Both the position numbers and the translations under genes were made by a program. From assembly GCF_900167535.1 (NCBI RefSeq), contig NZ_FUYE01000004.1, positions 288,709-352,708 of the forward strand: a DNA stretch of 64,000 bases, in the 5' to 3' direction. The stretch is from Prosthecobacter debontii (lineage in GTDB: Bacteria; Verrucomicrobiota; Verrucomicrobiia; Verrucomicrobiales; Verrucomicrobiaceae). The notes under the pieces are model-generated. The model was given only the letters and a program-made list of their open reading frames with translations, was not told where the DNA came from and did no database searches. Positions 17,027-25,236 of this stretch are shown piece after piece. Position 1 is the stretch's first letter. The number at the start of each line of letters is the position of its first letter.

Positions 17027-18351
17027 CAGGAGAAGAGATGGTTGAGATTCCGTGAGGCGTTGGAGAAGGTGTCTGACTCCAGGCCGAGCCGCTGTTTCAG
17101 CGTGATGTAGAGATCGCCCAGCAGCGGCGCATCCTTGGCTTTGGCATCGATGGCGAGATGCTGCCCGTGTTTGAAACCGCCGCCAGCCACCAGGATGGGC
17201 AGGTTCGCATTGCTGTGGCGGCTGGCATCGCCCATGCCAGTGCCCACCAGGATGACCGTATCATCCAGGAGAGACTTACCTTCGGGGTTCTTCTTCTCTG
17301 AGAGCTGGCGCAGGAAGCCTGCGAAACACTCCATGTGAGCCCGCTCGATAGAGATCAAATCACGGATCATTTCGGGATCGTTGCCGTGATGAGAAAGGGC
17401 ATGGTAACCCGCCTTCAGCACCTCCCCATGGATGGCGAAGACTTGGCCCAGGCCATCGAGGAAAAGCGACATCACACGCGTGGAGCCCGTCTCTAGAGCC
17501 AGCGTCATCAGGTCATACATGATCGTGCCCGCCTCCATCTGGAGATTCGGCGTAATAGGATCGTAGCTAGGCAGCTTGTAGTCCGGCTCCGGCACTGGTT
17601 CATCCAGCACGGCCAGCTGACGCCCCATCTTCTTTTCCACCGTGCGGAAGGAATCGAAAAACTCGTCCAATTTATCTTTGTCCCGTTGCGGGAGGCTGGC
17701 CTGGAGTCGTTTCGCGTCCTCACGCACACTGTCCAAGGCACTCTGGCCGCTTTTTAGCAGATACTCCGTGCGCTCGCGGGAGGCTTGAGAGGCGAACAAC
17801 TGCCGGTAGAGCACGCTCGGGCGGATGATGGTCGGGAGGCCTACCCCTTGCTGGGTAAAGCTCATCGACTTGGCTCCCTCACCCATGCCTGTGGCGAGTT
17901 CCAGAGAGGCAAATCGCGATTTGCCGCCGAGCTGATCGGCGATTTGTTGATCCAGAGAATAGGCTCCCGGGGTGTTGCCCGAGAGGAAATTTGGCCAAGC
18001 CTTATGACCGTTCGCGGCCCGGTGATCCAGGCCTGAGAAAACCGTGAAGGCCTCCCGAAACGGTGTCAGGGGTTTCAGCGTCTCCGGCATCGTGTAATCC
18101 CGCCCCACGTCCTTGGGAAAAAACGCCGGCTGATGCCAACCCAGATAAGAACCGATGGCCACAAAGTTCTTCGCTCCATGGGCGACGGCGGAGGTTGTCC
18201 CCGCTCGGGCCGAGGCTTTCGTCGCTTCGCTTGCCAACGATTGTGTTCCCCCGAGAGCCTCCAGGGCAGGCAATGCAATCAGGGCCGAAGCACTGCGCAG
18301 AAAATGACGACGTCCAAGACCGGACGCCGATGACAAAGAAGATCGGGACAT
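17026..18351 (-). CDS. DUF1552 exported protein with Tat-type signal
   Basis: With start ATG 18351 the product has 441 residues, beginning with a twin-arginine signal (GLGRRHFLRSASALIALPAL), which suggests export in a folded state. The body matches DUF1552: FVAIGSYLGWHQPAFFP near the start, later SHHGNDPEMIRDLISIER and DDTVILVGTGMGDASRHSNANLP, and the C-terminal loop HLAIDAKAKDAPL. The layout recalls the alkaline-phosphatase/sulfatase-like DUF1501/DUF1552 group, but its activity is unknown. It is the first gene of a two-gene operon with the DUF1592 gene; the TGATG junction implies coupled translation. An upstream in-frame TTG/GTG extension is rejected because the Tat signal would then be internal. 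Confidence 0.9.
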   Translation of the reverse strand: MSRSSLSSASGLGRRHFLRSASALIALPALEALGGTQSLASEATKASARAGTTSAVAHGAKNFVAIGSYLGWHQPAFFPKDVGRDYTMPETLKPLTPFREAFTVFSGLDHRAANGHKAWPNFLSGNTPGAYSLDQQIADQLGGKSRFASLELATGMGEGAKSMSFTQQGVGLPTIIRPSVLYRQLFASQASRERTEYLLKSGQSALDSVREDAKRLQASLPQRDKDKLDEFFDSFRTVEKKMGRQLAVLDEPVPEPDYKLPSYDPITPNLQMEAGTIMYDLMTLALETGSTRVMSLFLDGLGQVFAIHGEVLKAGYHALSHHGNDPEMIRDLISIERAHMECFAGFLRQLSEKKNPEGKSLLDDTVILVGTGMGDASRHSNANLPILVAGGGFKHGQHLAIDAKAKDAPLLGDLYITLKQRLGLESDTFSNASRNLNHLFS

Positions 18352-18773
18352 AGGCGGGGGGATTTTGACTTCAGGCGGAACCCCGAGCCAAGCTGGGCAC
18401 CATCCAGAAGAGAAACTTACGTGCAAAACATGCGCCAGCTTTCTGGAATCCTGGTGGGACGCGGCCCAGCTGTTTAGATCGGCATTTGGGGAGTTCGGGT
18501 TTAGGCGACGAGAAATTCGGTGACGTGGGGTAGGTTTGTCCGGCTATGGACTCTTTTTCGATCCGTCACTTCGGTGCCTGAATAAGCTGGGTCGTTCGTG
18601 AGCTGGCTGCTTTTCCGTGTCCATTACTTTATTGTTCTGAGTTTATTCATCACCGCGTCAGCTTCCGAGGCGTTTCTTTGAAGAACAACCGAGTTAGGCC
18701 ACGGAATCCCCAAGCTGAAGGAGAGATTTCCTCACGCCATGGTTAGGCTGTCTTTTCGGTATTCCCTGTGCTC
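18352..18773 (+). other. Intergenic stretch without recognised content
   Basis: These 422 bases between two divergent genes hold no ORF with coding features, no convincing -35/-10 pair, and no hairpin or repeat that I can support. They must contain the promoters of both flanking genes. Confidence 0.5.
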
Positions 18774-19256
18774 ATGACTACTGAACGAAAAGTAATTCTC
18801 GACAAAGCCTCCAGCCAAGAGCTCTGGCGTCTATTGGCTGAGCCACCGGCGGATGCTGTGGAGGCCGCCTACATTTGTGATTGTCTGGAGCGTCAAGCCC
18901 AGGCAGAGACGCTGAAAAAGCTAGATGATATCGCTCGACGCCTCCACGCCGTGGAGACTTCTCAGAGCCGCTCCAGCCTCATCACACCTACTTTTTGGTT
19001 GGCGTTGTTGGCGGCTGGATTTGCCTCCTTTTCGGTGCCCTGGGATAAAGTGAAAGTCGAGTTGCAACGATGGGAAAGGCAATTCCAGCAGTCGGGGCAG
19101 CAAGCCCGTCGCTCACCCCAAACCTCCACTCGTGTCGAGCGGAGTTCGTATGCTGAGCCCATTCTGCCGCAGGAAGATCCGTCATCGCCCCTGGCAGATG
19201 CGCTGCTCTTGCTGCCGAGAACGGATGTTCATCCTGAGCGTTTCCCCGAACTGTGA
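18774..19256 (+). CDS. Small single-pass membrane protein of unknown function
   Basis: The 160-residue protein (start ATG 18774; a GTG two codons earlier is possible) has an N-terminal helical region with charged residues, a coiled-coil-like stretch (AQAETLKKLDDIARRLHAVE), one membrane helix (FWLALLAAGFASFSV, about residues 73-90), and a polar, Ser/Gln-rich C-terminus. I recognise no family. It precedes the TetR-type gene by 120 bases, with that regulator's palindromes in between, so it is probably not in the same transcript. Confidence 0.6.
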   Translation: MTTERKVILDKASSQELWRLLAEPPADAVEAAYICDCLERQAQAETLKKLDDIARRLHAVETSQSRSSLITPTFWLALLAAGFASFSVPWDKVKVELQRWERQFQQSGQQARRSPQTSTRVERSSYAEPILPQEDPSSPLADALLLLPRTDVHPERFPEL

Positions 19257-19285
19257 GAGGATATCCAGGGGTGATTTCAAAATAG

Positions 19286-19330
19286 AGACAGGTCTGTCTT
19301 GTTTTTTGAAATGGTAAGACAGGTCTGTTC
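19286..19330 (+). promoter_or_regulatory. Two operator-like palindromes upstream of the tetR-type gene
   Basis: AGACAG-GT-CTGTCT (19286-19299) is a 6+6 inverted repeat, and AGACAG-GT-CTGTTC (19317-19330) repeats it with one half imperfect. Centres are 31 bases apart, about three helical turns, so two dimers would bind the same face. They lie 47-91 bases upstream of ATG 19377. TetR-family sites of this kind are common; binding here is inferred. Confidence 0.65.
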
Positions 19331-19376
19331 AAACCTTTCCTCAGATGCTAGGCTGTGCTTGAACTGGTCACCCGTC

Positions 19377-20048
19377 ATGAAAACACCTCGTTCCGCGCAG
19401 CCCCGGACTTCGCCTCGACGTTCGACAAAACTTAAGCCTCGTGAACGGCTGGTGACCGTGGCCTCCAAGCTCTTTTACCAGCACGGTCTGCGGGCCACCG
19501 GGATTGATTGGATCATCGCCGATGCTGAGGTCGCGAAGATGTCGTTTTACCGGCATTTTCCTTCGAAGAGCCATCTCATTGCTGAGTATTTGCGGCTTCA
19601 GCATGAGCGTTGGATGAAACGTCTGACTATGAGGATGTCGCTCCGTCAGGAGCAGACTGCTGGGGCAGGGGGGATTGAGCAGTTGGCTGAAGTTCTCACG
19701 GCATGGTTTGAGGAGCCGGACTTCCGAGGCTGTCCGTTTATCAAAGCTCAGGCGGAAGCCAGCGCTGAGGATGAACGGGTGAGAGAGATGATCCGACTTC
19801 ATCAGAGGGAACTTGAAAGCTACCTCACCGATTTATTGATTCAGATGGGGTATGCCAGCCCCCGAAGCACTGCTATTTCTGTGCTGGTGATTCTTCAGGG
19901 CAGTATTGTGCAGGCGCAGATTTCGGGAGATGCCCTCTCGGCGGGAGAAGCTTGCGGGGCTGTGCTGCGCAGACTGAGCCGCATGGCTCGTCGTATCGAG
20001 GAGGGGGAGGATGATGTGGCGGAGCATCAGTTGCTTTTGGCACTGTAG
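19377..20048 (+). CDS. TetR/AcrR-family transcriptional regulator
   Basis: The 223-residue protein (ATG 19377) has a basic N-terminal tail and then a TetR HTH: LVTVASKLFYQHGLRATGID, with the recognition region VAKMSFYRHFPSKSHLIAEY. The C-terminal domain contains FRGCPFIKAQAEA, similar to the C-terminal region of YxaF/LmrA-type TetR proteins. The effector is unknown. It probably represses itself through the two palindromes upstream. The sialic acid lyase gene begins 88 bases downstream on the same strand, so the two could share a transcript, but a separate promoter is also possible. Confidence 0.88.
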   Translation: MKTPRSAQPRTSPRRSTKLKPRERLVTVASKLFYQHGLRATGIDWIIADAEVAKMSFYRHFPSKSHLIAEYLRLQHERWMKRLTMRMSLRQEQTAGAGGIEQLAEVLTAWFEEPDFRGCPFIKAQAEASAEDERVREMIRLHQRELESYLTDLLIQMGYASPRSTAISVLVILQGSIVQAQISGDALSAGEACGAVLRRLSRMARRIEEGEDDVAEHQLLLAL

Positions 20049-20136
20049 GTAAGTTGAGTCTGCCTGTTCTCTAAAAGAACAGGTGGTGGAGTGACGCATT
20101 CGTGGGCAAGATCACGTTATATCCCTCATCACCTGC

Positions 20137-21051
20137 ATGCTCTCCCACCCTATCCATGGTCTTGTCGCGGCGACTCATACGCCCTTTCATACGGACGGTT
20201 CGTTGAATCTCGCTGTTGTCGAGCAGCAAGCCGCGCATCTACAGCGCACGGGCATTTCGGCAGCTTTCATTGGCGGAACGACAGGCGAGAGTCACTCTCT
20301 GAGCTTGGCGGAGCGGCAAGCCCTAACCGAACGTTGGATGGAGGTGACTCGTGGTAGCTCGCTCAAGGTCGTGGTGCATGTCGGTGCCAATTGTCTGGGA
20401 GATGTGGCTGATCTCGCCGCACAAGCCCAGGAACTGGGGGCGGATGCCATCAGTGCCTTGGCGCCGAGTTATTTTAAGCCACGTTCGGTTTCGGCCTTGG
20501 TGGAGTGCTGCGCGCAAATCACCTCAGCGGCACCTGAATTGCCCTTTTTCTTGTATGACATCCCGTCCTTTACCGGGATATCACTCTCCATGCCCGAGTT
20601 TCTCACTCTGGGTAAAGAAGCACTGCCGACGCTGGCGGGCATTAAGTTTACCAACCCTGATGGGATGATGTTTCAGCAGTGCCTGCATCATAGCGAGGGC
20701 GCGTTTTCGATCTTGTGGGGCACGGATGAGTGCTTGTTAGCCGGGTTGGCTCTGGGAGCTACGGGTGCTGTCGGAAGCACCTACAATTTTGCCGCACCGA
20801 TCTACCAACGGATCACCGCAGCCTTTGAGAGGCATGATTTCGCCACCGCCCGTGCTGAACAAAAACGCTCGGTCGAGCTCGTGGCTCGGCTAGCCTCCAT
20901 CGGTTACATGAGTGCGGCCAAGGCGGTGATGAAAATGCTTGGCGTCGATGTCGGCCCAGCCCGCTTACCTCATGGTAGGCTGGACGCTGCTCAGGAGAAA
21001 GCTTTGCAAACTGACCTGGAAGCCATGGGCTTTTTCGAGTGGGTGAAGTGA
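20137..21051 (+). CDS. nanA: N-acetylneuraminate lyase (sialic acid aldolase)
   Basis: This 304-residue class I aldolase belongs to the DapA/NanA superfamily. It splits N-acetylneuraminate into N-acetylmannosamine and pyruvate in the cytoplasm. The Schiff-base Lys is K170 (AGIKFTNPD), Tyr140 is in FFLYDIPSFTG, and the carboxylate-binding loop is GGTTGESHSL (46-54); SYFKP and the glycine-rich GTDECLLAGLALGATGAVGS are also conserved. GTTGE followed by Ser-His rather than Ala-Thr favours NanA over dihydrodipicolinate synthase. A sialidase-family gene follows after 48 bases, which supports sialic acid use. No NanE, NanK or transporter is in the window. Confidence 0.82.
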   Translation: MLSHPIHGLVAATHTPFHTDGSLNLAVVEQQAAHLQRTGISAAFIGGTTGESHSLSLAERQALTERWMEVTRGSSLKVVVHVGANCLGDVADLAAQAQELGADAISALAPSYFKPRSVSALVECCAQITSAAPELPFFLYDIPSFTGISLSMPEFLTLGKEALPTLAGIKFTNPDGMMFQQCLHHSEGAFSILWGTDECLLAGLALGATGAVGSTYNFAAPIYQRITAAFERHDFATARAEQKRSVELVARLASIGYMSAAKAVMKMLGVDVGPARLPHGRLDAAQEKALQTDLEAMGFFEWVK

Positions 21052-21099
21052 TCACCTGCTATTCCCTGCTTTACCATTCAATCCTCCAACCCAACCCTG

Positions 21100-22248
21100 A
21101 TGAAGTCTTTTAGCCTTCGGGCCTGCTTTATTGTCGTAGCCTCCGCTTCCGCCTCGCTCCTTCAAGGCGAGGGGGACCCGGTGCTTCACGTCCAGACACT
21201 GGATCTTGCCGCTCAAACCCAGAGACAGGTGCAGGTGGATCGGGAGGCGGGTCAATATCTGGGGCACCCCACGACGGTGTTGTTGGAGGATGGCCGGACG
21301 ATGCTGTGTGTCTATCCGAAGGGACATGGCAAAGGCGGCATCGTTTACAAACGCAGCCTTGATGCAGGTCTCACCTGGAGTGAGCGTCTGCCCACTCCAG
21401 AAAATTGGTCCACCTCCAAGGAAGTGCCGACGCTGCATCGGGTGGTGGATGCGGCAGGGAAAAAGCGCCTCATCATGTGGAGCGGACTCTACCCTGCACG
21501 ACTCGCGGTCTCTGAAGATGATGGCAGCACCTGGAGTGACCTCAAGCCCGTGGGAGACTGGGGAGGCATCGTGGTCATGGGCTTCACCGAACCCCTGAAG
21601 ACCCCTGGGCGCTATCTGGCCATGTTTCATGATGACGGACGCTATTTCAGCACTGAGAACACGCATCGTAAGCCGCCTCTGTTCACGCTCTACAAGGTTT
21701 TCTCTGACGATGGCGGTTTGACCTGGGGTAAACCGGAAGCCGTGTATGAAAACGATGCGGTCAACCTCTGCGAGCCTGGTTTCATCCGCTCACCGGATGG
21801 TCAAGAAATCGCAGTATTGCTGCGGGAAAATGCACGTGCAAAAAACGCACACATCATTTTCAGTCGGGATGAAGGCCAGACTTGGACGACGCCTCGTGAA
21901 CTGCCGGACAGCCTGAATGGGGACCGTCACACAGGTAAATACACAGCTGACGGTCGCCTCTGGATCTCCTTCCGTAGCGTCGCCCCGAAAGGCAAAAACA
22001 CGCCTTATCAGGGAGACTGGGTGGCCTGGGTCGGCCGGTATGAAGATCTGGCTCAGGGCAAGCCCGGCCAGTATCAGGTGCGGCTCATGGACAATACCAA
22101 GGGGGCGGATTGCGCCTATCCGGGAGTCGAGGTGCTGCCAGATGACACCATTGTCACGACGACCTACGGCCACTGGACCGAGGGAGAGATGCCTTACATC
22201 ATGAGCGTGCGCCTGAAACTCAGCGAGCTGGATGCCATGGCGAAGTGA
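21100..22248 (+). CDS. Secreted sialidase-family (BNR-repeat) protein
   Basis: The 382-residue protein has a signal peptide (residues 1-22) and a six-blade beta-propeller indicated by four Asp-box motifs (SLDAGLTW, SEDDGSTW, SDDGGLTW, SRDEGQTW). The family releases terminal sialic acid or related sugars; some members act on other glycans. Residues that could contribute to an Arg triad appear in HRVVD, LLRENA and the C-terminal part, but I cannot confirm all three. The N-acetylneuraminate lyase gene lies 48 bases upstream in the same direction, so release outside the cytoplasm and breakdown inside form a short pathway. Confidence 0.82.
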   Translation: MKSFSLRACFIVVASASASLLQGEGDPVLHVQTLDLAAQTQRQVQVDREAGQYLGHPTTVLLEDGRTMLCVYPKGHGKGGIVYKRSLDAGLTWSERLPTPENWSTSKEVPTLHRVVDAAGKKRLIMWSGLYPARLAVSEDDGSTWSDLKPVGDWGGIVVMGFTEPLKTPGRYLAMFHDDGRYFSTENTHRKPPLFTLYKVFSDDGGLTWGKPEAVYENDAVNLCEPGFIRSPDGQEIAVLLRENARAKNAHIIFSRDEGQTWTTPRELPDSLNGDRHTGKYTADGRLWISFRSVAPKGKNTPYQGDWVAWVGRYEDLAQGKPGQYQVRLMDNTKGADCAYPGVEVLPDDTIVTTTYGHWTEGEMPYIMSVRLKLSELDAMAK

Positions 22249-22473
22249 GAGGCCGGAGCCTGTGAGTGTCTTCGCGCATTCCCAGAGCAGATGCCAGAGA
22301 TTGAGGAGCGTCTGAAATGAGGCGGGCTCCGTAGGTTGCTTCGACCTTGTGGAGAGTGTCAGCATCCATCCACTCAGCGGCGTGTTTGGATGGGTTTCGT
22401 CAGCTTGAGATAATATTCATTTTCCACAAACTTCATGCTTTCCTAAACCCTTCTCTGAACTAATCTCGCCCTC

Positions 22474-23355
22474 GTGACTTTCAAACGCATGTATCTCAGT
22501 ATTTGGCTTGGTGTTCTCATGGGCAGCGCGAGCTGCAGTTCCACGGATAAAAAGCCAGATGATCTCGCCGAAGTCAGAAAGGCCACACCGATGGTGGATC
22601 CGGTGCTTCAAGACAACCCCCTCGCTCGCCGCCTGAATAACCCCTCCTCCATGCCTACCGTGCCGCCGGCTGGAGCCAAGATCAGTTATTCGCAGGTCAA
22701 TATCACCGAGAAGGTGCTGGCCATGACCTTTGATGACGGCCCGCATCCGACCCTGACCCCGAAGCTGCTGGACATCCTGAAGGCCCGTAACATCAAGTGC
22801 ACCTTCTTTGTGATCGGTAAAAGCGCCAAAGCCTACCCCAATATCATCAAGCGCATGATCGCTGAAGGGCATGAGGTGGCTAACCACACCTGGACCCATG
22901 CCAGCCTGACCAGCCGCTCAGATGCCCAGATCCGCAATGAGCTGCAGATGAGCGAAGACGCTCTCGTGGCGGTGGCCAATTACCGCCCGCACCTCATCCG
23001 CCCGCCGTATGGTGCCATCAATACCCGCATCAAGCAGCTTATGTTCTCGGAGTTCGGTTACTCCACCATTCTCTGGTCGGTTGATCCGCAAGATTGGCGT
23101 CGCCCAGGTGTCTCTGTCGTGACCAGCCGCCTCGTCAATGGCGCGCATCCTGGGGCCATTATGCTGGCTCACGATATCCATCCGCCCACGATTGAGGCGA
23201 TGCCTTCGATGTTCGACCAATTGCTGGCCAAGGGATATCAGTTCGTCACGGTTAGCCAACTTCTCAATATGGAGAAGGCTAACATGCCCGTAGGTGTGGT
23301 CATCCGCCCTGCTGTGCCAGTGGATTCCAAGGATCCAACTCCCTTGCCTCAGTAA
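22474..23355 (+). CDS. NodB-type polysaccharide deacetylase lipoprotein
   Basis: This 293-residue protein begins at GTG 22474, which gives a basic residue pair before the hydrophobic core (MTFKRMYLSIWLGVLMGSASC). The lipobox GSAS-C21 marks a lipoprotein. The NodB domain (residues 80-270) has motif 1 TFDDGPHP with D87-D88, the metal ligands H138 and H142 (NHTWTHAS), RPPYGAI, WSVDPQDW and the C-terminal MLAHDIH. All catalytic motifs are intact. It should remove N- or O-acetyl groups from peptidoglycan or another polysaccharide at the envelope. It has no clear operon partner. Confidence 0.92.
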   Translation: MTFKRMYLSIWLGVLMGSASCSSTDKKPDDLAEVRKATPMVDPVLQDNPLARRLNNPSSMPTVPPAGAKISYSQVNITEKVLAMTFDDGPHPTLTPKLLDILKARNIKCTFFVIGKSAKAYPNIIKRMIAEGHEVANHTWTHASLTSRSDAQIRNELQMSEDALVAVANYRPHLIRPPYGAINTRIKQLMFSEFGYSTILWSVDPQDWRRPGVSVVTSRLVNGAHPGAIMLAHDIHPPTIEAMPSMFDQLLAKGYQFVTVSQLLNMEKANMPVGVVIRPAVPVDSKDPTPLPQ

Positions 23356-23461
23356 GAGACGTGTTTCAGGCTTGAGGGTTCGGGTTCCAGTTGAGACAGT
23401 GCCCTCATTGGTACATGTCTCTTGTCAATCCCGTCCGAATTCCCCATCCTGAACCCTGCTG

Positions 23462-25189
23462 ATGATCGGCGACGAGTATTTCCAGCTTCGCACACGCCTC
23501 AGTTCGGAGCTACATGCTCTGGCTGAGGCCATTCGTGATGCCGGTGGGGATACGGAAGCCATCGCCATCACGGAAAATCTCATTGCCAGTCTGAAGGACC
23601 CCTTCGTCTTTGTCGTGGTGGGGGAGGTCAATGTGGGCAAGTCCACGTTTTTGAATGCCCTTTTTGGGCAGGATTTTTCTCGGACAGGCGTCATGCCCAC
23701 CACGGATAAGATCTACTTTTTCAAACACGGTCCCCGTCATGAGATCGTGCCCATCACGCCGACTCTGGACGAGGTGCACGTTCCGTTGGACCTGCTGAAG
23801 GATTTCCACATCGTCGATACCCCGGGGACCAACTCCATTGAAGATGAGCATCAGGAAATCACCGAGCGGTTTGTTCCCATCGCAGATTTAGTCATCTTCG
23901 TTTTCAGCGCCATGAATCCCTGGGGCGCTTCGGCTTGGCAATTCCTGGACAAAGTTCACCGCCACTGGATGCGCCATGTCATCTTCGTCCTTCAGCAGTG
24001 TGATTTGCGCACCCAGGAGGAAATTTCAGTCATTACGGACTACATGGGGCAGCTCTCCAGGCAGCGTTACGGACAGGATTTTCCACTGTTCGCCGTGTCG
24101 GGCCGAGATGCCAGCCTCGCACGTCGAGCGCCTGAAGGAGGAGAGCGGCAGCGCCTCCTCGAAGAGAGCGGTTTCTTGGCCTTGGAACAGCACGTGTCCA
24201 CGCTGGTGGGAAAAAACGCCGCCCGACTTAACAAGCTTTCGAGCACTGTGCGTATGGCGCGACAATTGCTCAACCATCTACGGGAGAACCTCGAACAACA
24301 GATCCAACTGGTGCAGCAGACTGCGGGACTGATTCAGGAGTTCCTCACGGAACGGGAAATGCAGGTCGATCGCACCCTGAAGAAAATTCTTCCTGCCCTG
24401 GACGCAACCGAACGAGACTATCATGAATCTTGTGTGCGCGTGGCCGACATGGCGGATGACGTCCTCTCCACCAGTCAGGCCTTCAAGAAAGGGCCGGGCG
24501 AGGAGGAGGAAATCAAGCCCGAGAGTCTGGACCATCGTCTCTTTCAGGATCTCCAGCATCGCAGTGGAGACAGGTGGCGCCAGGTTGGCATCATCCTGGA
24601 GGAAGACTACCTGCAATACGATCGCTTCCTGCATGTGCAGGGGCGCGGCAGTCTGTTCCCATCAGACGCTCCATTACCCGCCGAGACAGACCCAGATATC
24701 CGTCGTCTCTTCGCTGTGCACATCGATAGCACCATCCGCCGCTTCGTGCTTGGGCTGAAGCTCGATGAAGCCATCGAACCCGGTCTGCTGCGGGCGCGCA
24801 AACGCGCTCGTTGGGTGCCTTGGCTAATTCTTCCCGTCATTACCGCCGTCGCCATCGCGTGGTATTTTGATGGGCCCATCGGTGCCGCCATCACGGGGGC
24901 CGGAGGGCTGCTCTTGCTGGGATTTGCTCTTCTCATCACTCAGACCACGCTGAACTCCACCCGTGCTCAGTTAGCAGATCGTCTGGAGACCTCGACGGTC
25001 AAGCTACGCGAGATGCTTCAGACCCAGGTGCATCATGATGTCTCCACCCTCTTTGGCAGGTTTCTACCTTTGCTAGAACCTGCCAAGGAAGATGCTCAAG
25101 CTCGCGAGCAATACCTGCTCGCTCAAAGAGATCGCCTCCAGACCCTCTCTGAATCCCTCCATGCCTTCCAGCATGAGTTGGTCAGGTGA
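23462..25189 (+). CDS. Dynamin-like GTPase with C-terminal membrane hairpin
   Basis: The 575-residue protein has a dynamin-type G domain: G1 GEVNVGKST (54-62), G2 MPTT (T80/T81), G3 DTPG (119-122), and a G4-like QQCD (178-181) in place of the usual T/NKxD. A long helical part (residues 250-420) precedes two membrane helices (about 448-495) and a short coiled-coil tail. Bacterial dynamin-like proteins bind and remodel membranes; this one has no second dynamin gene next to it, so it may act alone. There is no N-terminal signal, so the G domain faces the cytoplasm. The G4 variation could alter base specificity. Confidence 0.88.
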   Translation: MIGDEYFQLRTRLSSELHALAEAIRDAGGDTEAIAITENLIASLKDPFVFVVVGEVNVGKSTFLNALFGQDFSRTGVMPTTDKIYFFKHGPRHEIVPITPTLDEVHVPLDLLKDFHIVDTPGTNSIEDEHQEITERFVPIADLVIFVFSAMNPWGASAWQFLDKVHRHWMRHVIFVLQQCDLRTQEEISVITDYMGQLSRQRYGQDFPLFAVSGRDASLARRAPEGGERQRLLEESGFLALEQHVSTLVGKNAARLNKLSSTVRMARQLLNHLRENLEQQIQLVQQTAGLIQEFLTEREMQVDRTLKKILPALDATERDYHESCVRVADMADDVLSTSQAFKKGPGEEEEIKPESLDHRLFQDLQHRSGDRWRQVGIILEEDYLQYDRFLHVQGRGSLFPSDAPLPAETDPDIRRLFAVHIDSTIRRFVLGLKLDEAIEPGLLRARKRARWVPWLILPVITAVAIAWYFDGPIGAAITGAGGLLLLGFALLITQTTLNSTRAQLADRLETSTVKLREMLQTQVHHDVSTLFGRFLPLLEPAKEDAQAREQYLLAQRDRLQTLSESLHAFQHELVR

Positions 25190-25236
25190 TCGATGTTTCA
25201 TTTTGAGTGCCATTGAGGTGCAGGGGGATGCCATTC

